Positions 34,074 to 38,630 of a stretch of 38,630 bases of DNA are shown in pieces. Position numbers and translations under genes: made by a program. This stretch comes from JAWPMV01 sp038527215 (GTDB taxonomy: Bacteria; Bacteroidota; Bacteroidia; J057), in contig JBCBGC010000075.1 in NCBI GenBank assembly GCA_038527215.1, forward strand, positions 1 through 38,630, read 5' to 3'. The notes beneath the pieces were generated by a model. That model did no database searches. It worked only from the letters and a program-made list of their open reading frames with translations, and was not told the origin of the DNA. Each line of letters begins with the position of its first letter. The stretch's first letter is position 1.

Positions 34074-34131
34074 GGCAAAAAACGAAGGTAAGGCTGTCCT
34101 CTCCATCGCGGGGAAGGCAGGGGCTGAATTC

Positions 34132-34175
34132 ATGTTCGAATAATCGGAATTTACATATTTTAATTATTCGAACAT
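34132..34175. promoter_or_regulatory. 13-bp perfect inverted repeat, candidate operator
   Basis: ATGTTCGAATAAT (34132-34144) and its exact complement ATTATTCGAACAT (34163-34175) flank an A/T-rich 18-base spacer. It ends five bases upstream of a TACTTTTG -7 box, so a dimeric regulator bound here would overlap the -33 region. The low GC content and lack of a T-tract argue against a terminator. Each arm contains the self-complementary TTCGAA. Confidence 0.45.
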
Positions 34176-34179
34176 TAGA

Positions 34180-34187
34180 TACTTTTG
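34180..34187 (+). promoter_or_regulatory. Candidate -7 box for the lipoprotein gene
   Basis: TACTTTTG is an exact match to TAnnTTTG. No TTTG is at the -33 position, only TTTTA at 34158-34162. If used, transcription starts near 34191, which excludes the TTG at 34185 as start codon of the following gene and supports the GTG at 34233. Confidence 0.4.
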
Positions 34188-34232
34188 AATCAGTCATTCC
34201 GACTAGTCCTTCATTTTCAATACTTGATACCT

Positions 34233-34667
34233 GTGCGGCAATTATTCTCTTTTACCCTACTCTCTCTTTTTCTTTTGACTTCTTTCGTTGCCTGTAGTCC
34301 TTCTGCGGAAGAACTTCCGCTACCCGTCCTGGGCGAACGTGATTTTTCAGACCTGCCCTATCATGAAATTGGGGAAGACTTGGATGACCGCAAGATTCGA
34401 AGCTACCAGCGATGCGAAATGTTAGGTACTGTGTATATGCTAAATGGCGAAGATGGATGTGGGATCGTGGTTCAAACCGATGACGGCCACCTGTTTCATC
34501 CGACCCATAAAAGTCTCGCCCATCAAAAGGTCGAATTTTTCCATGAAATGCGCATCGCCTTTGATTTCGAGTTCGCAGCAAGAGATTCAGAATGCAACAT
34601 AGGCAAGCCCATTCATTTTACCTGCCTGCAACCCTTCTACCGCTACAATGGTGAAGGCGGGAAATAA
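34233..34667 (+). CDS. Small lipoprotein, function unknown
   Basis: The frame has no ATG near its start. The GTG at 34233 yields a textbook lipoprotein signal peptide (M-RQLFSFTLLSLFLLTSFVAC, read with initiator Met) with mature start CSPSAEEL; a TTG at 34185 is possible but lies inside the predicted -7 promoter box. The mature ~120-residue domain contains Cys in RCEMLG, DGCGIV, ECNIG and HFTCLQ, so four cysteines may form two disulfides, and strands such as GIVVQTDDGHLFHPTH. No family is recognised. It has its own palindromic upstream region and a strong terminator, so it is a monocistronic, probably regulated envelope protein. It is not closely linked to the penicillin-acylase gene, which ends 160 bases upstream. 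Confidence 0.72.
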   Translation: MRQLFSFTLLSLFLLTSFVACSPSAEELPLPVLGERDFSDLPYHEIGEDLDDRKIRSYQRCEMLGTVYMLNGEDGCGIVVQTDDGHLFHPTHKSLAHQKVEFFHEMRIAFDFEFAARDSECNIGKPIHFTCLQPFYRYNGEGGK

Positions 34668-34707
34668 GCTAACGATATTCCATCATTATATCTCAGATTC
34701 GTAGACG

Positions 34708-34732
34708 ACGGGCCTCTTGAGGCCCGTTTTTC
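34708..34732 (+). terminator. Rho-independent terminator of the small lipoprotein gene
   Basis: ACGGGCCTC and GAGGCCCGT form a GC-rich stem with a very small loop, followed by TTTTCT. It lies 41 bases past the lipoprotein stop and touches the stop of the convergent receiver-domain gene, so it may also limit read-through in both directions. Confidence 0.87.
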
Positions 34733-35184
34733 TATTCCGACTGCAGGGAAAAAGGCACAGAGGCCAACCTAAGTTGGGAGATTTCATTCAATTCTCCCCA
34801 AAAAGTCCAGATCTGTTGGAAGGTCTGGCAAAATTCCTCAAAGCCAATGGGCTTGGCGATGAAGGCACAGGCTCCCAGGTCCCAACAATTCTGGACGTCT
34901 TTGTCCTGGTTGGAAGAGCTCATCATGAGGATGGGAAATTTTCCCAGATAGGCAGGCGGTAGTTTTTGTAAGGTTTCGACCCCCGACAAGCAGGGCATTT
35001 TTAGGTCCATCAAGACAAAGACGATTTCCTGCCAGGGATGAGTTTCCAAATAGGATAAGAACTCCACTCCGGTTTTTAACCAGATCAGTTCACCGCCAAA
35101 CCTGGTCTCCCTCAACGCCAGAGAAATAAACTCATAGTCAAAGGGGCTATCGTCCACCACGATTATTTTTCCTTGCGGATACAT
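34732..35184 (-). CDS. Single-domain response regulator (receiver only)
   Basis: The 150-residue product is a complete receiver domain with no output domain: acidic pocket Asp11/Asp12 (VVDDS), phosphoacceptor Asp60 (LMDLKMP), Ser89/Ser90 (MMSSS) and Lys111 (AKP). The spacing and the DDSPFD start resemble the Rcp1-like stand-alone regulators that pass phosphate between a kinase and other proteins or act through protein contacts. No histidine kinase or Hpt gene is next to it. It is flanked by the lipoprotein terminator and a long non-coding stretch. Confidence 0.93.
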   Translation of the reverse strand: MYPQGKIIVVDDSPFDYEFISLALRETRFGGELIWLKTGVEFLSYLETHPWQEIVFVLMDLKMPCLSGVETLQKLPPAYLGKFPILMMSSSNQDKDVQNCWDLGACAFIAKPIGFEEFCQTFQQIWTFWGELNEISQLRLASVPFSLQSE

Positions 35185-35748
35185 AGGATTGAGGCATTAG
35201 CGCAGAACCTAAACATGGGGCTGGTGCTTCCCGGGCTACTAAGGGATTCCGCCGCCTGCGGGATATCTTACCTGTCCCCATGGTGCTCCGTCTGCTTTAT
35301 GAATTCAGTACTTTCCTTCAACTTTCCAATATTTACTAACATGGACTATGTTGGTAAAACGTCATAAATCTCCTTTCTCCCTGCATGACCGATCGTCCAT
35401 GAGAAAAAGAAATTGGGCACTCAGGATTCGGAGAACCTCCGAACCTATCCTACAAGTAAAGTCTTAAGAATGGTATAAGGATTGACCTTCAGGTTGTTAG
35501 GGCTAGATTAAGATACTCAAATTATCCGCCAAACTATATTTTCCTTATGTTCTAAATTTTCCAAAATCTTACAGCCTTTTCCCGGGATTCTCAGGAGCTA
35601 GCGGCACCGCCTGGTTCACACTTTTCTTGTTAAATTGCGGGAATGAAAAAAGAGACCTCCCCCCTTAACTTTTCTGAACGACCCGCGTTTAATAAGCATA
35701 CAAAAGTTTCAGAACTTTTTGTAAGTTTACCTGGAAAGCCAAGAGCCC
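35185..35748. other. 564-base intergenic region upstream of the menaquinone operon
   Basis: No conventional gene is supported here. It contains an interrupted palindrome ACTAACAT/ATGTTGGT with one G-T pair (35336-35356), a small perfect hairpin TTCGGAG-AAC-CTCCGAA (35427-35443), and an imperfect inverted repeat ACAAAAGTT/AACTTTTTGT (35700-35722) just before the mqnE start. A 39-codon ATG frame (35643-35762) overlaps the first codons of mqnE in another frame and could be a leader peptide, but nothing confirms it. A CATGGGG/CCCCATG pair spaced by about 55 bases lies near 35214-35283. It may hold a structured leader or a small RNA; no known riboswitch was recognised. Confidence 0.4.
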
Positions 35749-36915
35749 ATGCAATTGATTGAATACCTTAGCCACTCAAACCTTTTAGATTCGAACGAAA
35801 AGCGCATTGCTGAAAAAGTATGGGCTGAAGAACGGATCAGCCAGGAAGATGCTCAGTTCCTATATGAAAAACCTGAGCTTCCTTTCTTAGGGATGCTGGC
35901 TCAGCATATCCGGCTAAAGCGGCACGGGAAAAAGACCTATTTCAACCGAAATTTTCACCTGGAACCTACCAACGTCTGCCTATACACCTGTACGTTTTGC
36001 TCTTATTCCCGCCGCATCAAAAAGCGGGAAGACGGATGGGAGAGTACATTGGACGAAATGCTGGACGCGGTCAAGAAATACGATGACCAGCCTGTAACAG
36101 AAGTCCATATCGTCGGCGGCGTGTTGCCTCAATATGATTATACATTCTATCAGGATTTATTCAGAGAGATCCGAGCGCACAGACCGGGCTTACATGTCAA
36201 GGCACTAACTCCGGTGGAGTACCACTACATTTTCAAAAAAGCCAAAGTTTCCTACCGGGAAGGCATGGCCGCCATGATTGAGGCTGGTCTACAATCCATG
36301 CCCGGTGGAGGAGCCGAAATCTTTCATCCGGAGATACGGGATCAGATTGCAGGCGGAAAATGTAGCGGTGAGGAATGGCTCGAAATGCACCGGCAAGCTC
36401 ACCTGTTGGGTATTCGCTCCAATGCGACCATGCTATACGGGCACATAGAGGACTATTGGCATCGGGTGGATCACATGGACAAACTGCGGGAGTTACAGGA
36501 CGAAACGGGCGGTTTCCAGACCTTTATTCCGCTTAAGTTCCGGAACCAAAACAACGAGCTCTCCCATCTCAAGGAAGTGTCTGTAATTGAAGATTTGAAG
36601 AATTACGCCATCGGGAGGATTTACATGGACAACTTCGATCATGTGAAAGCCTACTGGCCGATGATCGGTCGTCGGACCGCCCAATTGTCCCTCTCCTACG
36701 GGGTCAATGACATTGACGGCACCATTGACGATACTACCAAAATATACAGCATGGCAGGAGCTGAGGATCAGAATCCGGCCATGTCTACTCCTGAGTTGAT
36801 CGACATGATCAAGCGGGCCGGCATGCACCCGATTGAACGGGGTACCCTCTATGAAGTGATCCACGACTACGGGGTAGAAGAATTCACCCCAGAACACAAC
36901 CAAGTAGTACAGTAG
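35749..36915 (+). CDS. mqnE: Aminofutalosine synthase (radical SAM)
   Basis: The 388-residue product is a radical SAM enzyme with the [4Fe-4S] motif Cys77-x3-Cys81-x2-Cys84 (VCLYTCTFC). It carries the MqnE sequence pattern: HIVGGVLPQYDYTFYQDLF, VKALTPVEYHYI, GLQSMPGGGAEIFHPEIR, GIRSNATMLYGHIE and LQDETGGFQTFIPL. MqnE joins adenosyl and 3-[(1-carboxyvinyl)oxy]benzoate, with loss of CO2, to make aminofutalosine, the second step of the futalosine pathway to menaquinone, in the cytoplasm. One base separates its stop from the next gene's ATG, so the operon is tight. The other futalosine enzyme in the window is MqnA; MqnB, MqnC and MqnD are not here. Confidence 0.95.
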   Translation: MQLIEYLSHSNLLDSNEKRIAEKVWAEERISQEDAQFLYEKPELPFLGMLAQHIRLKRHGKKTYFNRNFHLEPTNVCLYTCTFCSYSRRIKKREDGWESTLDEMLDAVKKYDDQPVTEVHIVGGVLPQYDYTFYQDLFREIRAHRPGLHVKALTPVEYHYIFKKAKVSYREGMAAMIEAGLQSMPGGGAEIFHPEIRDQIAGGKCSGEEWLEMHRQAHLLGIRSNATMLYGHIEDYWHRVDHMDKLRELQDETGGFQTFIPLKFRNQNNELSHLKEVSVIEDLKNYAIGRIYMDNFDHVKAYWPMIGRRTAQLSLSYGVNDIDGTIDDTTKIYSMAGAEDQNPAMSTPELIDMIKRAGMHPIERGTLYEVIHDYGVEEFTPEHNQVVQ

Positions 36916-36916
36916 T

Positions 36917-37540
36917 ATGGTGCGTATATATTTCCTTCGCCACGGTCAGACGGATTATAACCTCAAGGGAATCGTTCAGGGAAGTGGCGTGGATTCGAAT
37001 CTCAATGACTGGGGAAGAGCCCAGGCGCAGGCCGCTTTTCAGGCCTACGGTCAGGTCCCTTTCCACGCCATTTACGCCAGCAATTTAAAACGCACCCATC
37101 AGACCTTGCAACCCTGGGTAGATGCCGGACATAGGTTCCAGATCGAGGCCGGGGTCCGCGAATTGAACTGGGGTACCCACGAAGGCGTGATTCCGACCCC
37201 CAGCCAGATCGAGGCTTTTCGGGGCATCCTCGAAAGTTGGGCACAAAATCAGCTGGAGGTAACCGTCGAAGGAGGCGAAAACCCTCTTCAGGCCTGGGAC
37301 CGTTCCCGGCCTTTTTTTGAAAGAGCCCTCGAGGAACATAAACACGAACAAATTCTGGTCTGCTCCCACGGGAGACAAATCCGGGTCATGCTCAGTCAGC
37401 TGACCGGGGTAGGCCTGCATAATATGGAACAGTACACACATAAGAACACAGGCATGAGTATCCTTGAAATGGAGCAAATTGGCGCCGGCCAGCTCTTGCA
37501 ACTCAATGATGTCCGACACCTGGAAAATATGATAGTGTGA
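36917..37540 (+). CDS. Histidine phosphatase (phosphoglycerate mutase-like) inside the mqn operon
   Basis: The 207-residue product is a branch-2 histidine acid phosphatase: RHG (8-10, phospho-His9), the Arg in SNLKRTHQT, the catalytic acid Glu in ELNWGTHEG and the second His in VCSHGRQIR. It would dephosphorylate a small phosphorylated metabolite. It starts one base after the mqnE stop and its TGA overlaps the mqnA start, so all three are translationally coupled, which suggests a function for menaquinone or linked cofactor metabolism. Alternatives such as alpha-ribazole-phosphatase-like or broad housekeeping activity cannot be excluded. Size is normal for the family. Confidence 0.92.
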   Translation: MVRIYFLRHGQTDYNLKGIVQGSGVDSNLNDWGRAQAQAAFQAYGQVPFHAIYASNLKRTHQTLQPWVDAGHRFQIEAGVRELNWGTHEGVIPTPSQIEAFRGILESWAQNQLEVTVEGGENPLQAWDRSRPFFERALEEHKHEQILVCSHGRQIRVMLSQLTGVGLHNMEQYTHKNTGMSILEMEQIGAGQLLQLNDVRHLENMIV

Positions 37541-38310
37541 TCAATATAGCCCTCGTTTCTTACCTCAACACCCGCCCGTTTATGGACGGATTTGAGGCAC
37601 ATATGCAAGACCGTTCCTTCGAGTTTCAGTTGGTCCCTCCCGCGGACTGTGCCAAACTCCTGGCCAGAGGTCAGTCCCAAATGGCCCTGATCCCGGTCGG
37701 TGCGATGGAGAATTTTCATGGCCTGCACCTCATGCCCAATTTCTGTATTGGGAGCAATGGCCCGGTGGAATCCGTATTCATTTTCTCTGAAGTACCCATT
37801 ACGGAAGCCAGACATCTTATCCTGGATAGTCATTCCCGTTCTTCAAATGGTTTGGCTCAGATTTTACTAAGACATCATTGGAAACATCAGCCGGGTCTGG
37901 AACTGCCTACCTTTCGCGATTTTTCCCGCATTCAGGGCCAGACCGCAGGCGTGGTCATTGGGGATAAAGCCATTCACCTGAAAGGGAGTTTTCCTTATGA
38001 ATACGACTTATCGCAGGCCTGGAAAGAACTGACGGGCCTCCCCTTTGCCTTTGCTGTATGGGCTTATCAGCCGGGCGTATTCTCTAAAAAGCAACTGGCC
38101 GAACTGGATGAAGCCATGCGCCTTGGCGTGGCCAGAAGGGCTCAAACAGCCCAGCGTTGGGCCGAGCATTACGGCACAGATCCGGCTTATGCAGCCCATT
38201 ATTTGCAGCACTGCATCGATTTTCATTTCGATGGAGCCAAGCACAAAGCGGTCAATTTATACCTGCAACTCCTTCAGCAGTTGCCCAAACCAGAACTCCA
38301 ACTCGTGTAG
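37537..38310 (+). CDS. mqnA: Chorismate dehydratase MqnA (GTG start)
   Basis: The 257-residue protein matches MqnA/MqnD-fold enzymes and has the MqnA-specific N-terminus NIALVSYLNTRPF, the PADCAKLLARGQSQMALIPVGA segment, NGPVESVFIFSEVPI and LDSHSRSSNGLAQILL. MqnA removes water from chorismate to give 3-[(1-carboxyvinyl)oxy]benzoate, the first futalosine-pathway step and the substrate of MqnE encoded upstream. The start is a GTG overlapping the phosphatase TGA (GTGA), so translation is coupled. Position and motif fit better than any later ATG, which would remove conserved strand one. Together with mqnE this shows menaquinone synthesis by the futalosine route. Confidence 0.94.
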   Translation: MINIALVSYLNTRPFMDGFEAHMQDRSFEFQLVPPADCAKLLARGQSQMALIPVGAMENFHGLHLMPNFCIGSNGPVESVFIFSEVPITEARHLILDSHSRSSNGLAQILLRHHWKHQPGLELPTFRDFSRIQGQTAGVVIGDKAIHLKGSFPYEYDLSQAWKELTGLPFAFAVWAYQPGVFSKKQLAELDEAMRLGVARRAQTAQRWAEHYGTDPAYAAHYLQHCIDFHFDGAKHKAVNLYLQLLQQLPKPELQLV

Positions 38311-38329
38311 AGGAGACTCACTTCTCACA

Positions 38330-38360
38330 TTGAATCCCTTAGCGCTTTTTCTTAGATTTC
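38330..38360 (+). promoter_or_regulatory. Candidate promoter before kmo
   Basis: TTG (38330-38332) and TAGATTTC (38353-38360, one base off TAnnTTTG) are 20 bases apart. The implied transcription start is at or next to the ATG at 38365, so the transcript would be almost leaderless if this is real. Confidence 0.28.
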
Positions 38361-38364
38361 GCGG

Positions 38365-38630
38365 ATGCAAAAGAATCCTTCCAGTGTCAATATTTTAGGA
38401 GGAGGCCTTGCCGGCTCCCTCATGGCAGTTTTTATGGCCCAAAAAGGCTATCAGGTTCAGGTCTACGAAAGAAGGCCTGACATGCGCAAAAACCAGTTAG
38501 ATGGAGGTCGCTCTATCAACCTGGCGCTCTCAGTGCGGGGCATGTATGCCCTGGAGCAGACCGGTATGTACGATGAAATCATGGAGTTGGCCATTCCGAT
38601 GTATGGTCGCATGATGCACGCCCGGGATGC
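38365..38630 (+). CDS. kmo: Kynurenine 3-monooxygenase, N-terminal part (3' truncated by window edge)
   Basis: The frame opens at the ATG at 38365 and runs off the end of the window, leaving 88 complete codons. It begins with the FAD-binding Rossmann motif ILGGGLAGSLMAVFMA (GxGxxG type), then VYERRPDMRKNQLDGG and the very characteristic GRSINLALSVRGMYAL segment of kynurenine 3-monooxygenase, followed by a Met-rich stretch reaching MMHARD. The enzyme hydroxylates L-kynurenine with NADPH and O2 in the tryptophan-to-quinolinate route for NAD or in tryptophan degradation. It follows mqnA on the same strand after 54 bases and might be a separate unit, as a weak promoter lies between. No other kynurenine-pathway gene is visible. 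Confidence 0.93.
   Translation, partial: MQKNPSSVNILGGGLAGSLMAVFMAQKGYQVQVYERRPDMRKNQLDGGRSINLALSVRGMYALEQTGMYDEIMELAIPMYGRMMHARD

Noticed and set aside
34070..34094. Direct repeat GTAAGGC around the stop of the penicillin-acylase gene
   Set aside because: Seven bases, only two copies, first copy includes the stop codon; expected by chance.
35173..35367. 64-codon plus-strand frame next to the receiver gene
   Set aside because: It begins inside the receiver gene in antisense and has an irregular composition; no supporting feature.
1..38630. tRNA, rRNA, CRISPR, insertion sequence or phage genes
   Set aside because: Both strands were checked by eye for tRNA TΨC-like arms (for example near 9209 and 36991), regularly spaced repeats, transposase and integrase motifs; none held up.

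Overview
The window looks like chromosomal DNA of a Bacteroidota bacterium, most likely of the Saprospirales/Chitinophagales side; the exact lineage is inference. Supporting signs are a STN/carboxypeptidase-regulatory-like TonB-dependent receptor, lipoproteins with bare lipoboxes, a cytophagalysin-type M43 protease, a parB followed by a DUF5683 gene, a membrane-anchored AraC regulator, weak Shine-Dalgarno sequences, and a few TAnnTTTG-like -7 boxes. No rRNA, tRNA, CRISPR array, transposase, integrase or phage gene was seen, so this reads as ordinary chromosome with several unusual proteins rather than an island.

Layout. 1-2016: the 3' part of an aldehyde dehydrogenase gene, then an exported CsgG/TolB-like protein closed by a strong hairpin. 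2048-9174 (minus): an M43 metalloprotease, two tandem paralogous lipoproteins, a YtcJ-like amidohydrolase lipoprotein, a DUF5683 protein and parB without parA. 9349-14510 (mostly plus): a nucleotide-sugar pair (epimerase/dehydratase overlapping a sugar-phosphate nucleotidyltransferase), a convergent pyridoxal-kinase-like gene, a Cof-type HAD phosphatase, a GNAT acetyltransferase and an AlkA-type glycosylase. 14529-25514 (mostly minus): an exported protein with a JAMM-like HNHPSG motif, an exported unknown protein, a small membrane protein, a KAS III homologue lacking two catalytic residues, an outer-membrane-like protein, acetyl-CoA synthetase, a SecA homologue with a C-terminal membrane anchor, and a CvfB-like RNA-binding protein. 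25611-28082: membrane AraC regulator and acyltransferase. 28143-31742 (minus): TonB-dependent receptor with an esterase lipoprotein downstream. 31802-34667: a CPXCG mini-protein, a penicillin-acylase-family hydrolase and a small lipoprotein behind a long palindrome. 34732-35184: lone receiver domain. 35749-38310: a tightly packed futalosine menaquinone operon (mqnE, histidine phosphatase, mqnA), followed by the 5' part of kynurenine 3-monooxygenase running off the edge.

The clearest functional units are the mqnE-phosphatase-mqnA operon (menaquinone from chorismate), the epimerase/nucleotidyltransferase pair (activated sugar supply) and the receptor/esterase pair (uptake and processing of an outer-membrane substrate). 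The observations most worth following are the SecA homologue ending in a membrane helix, the KAS III homologue with Thr and Tyr in place of the catalytic His and Asn, the exported JAMM-like protein, the 13-bp inverted repeat upstream of the 34.2 kb lipoprotein, and the phosphatase inside the menaquinone operon.
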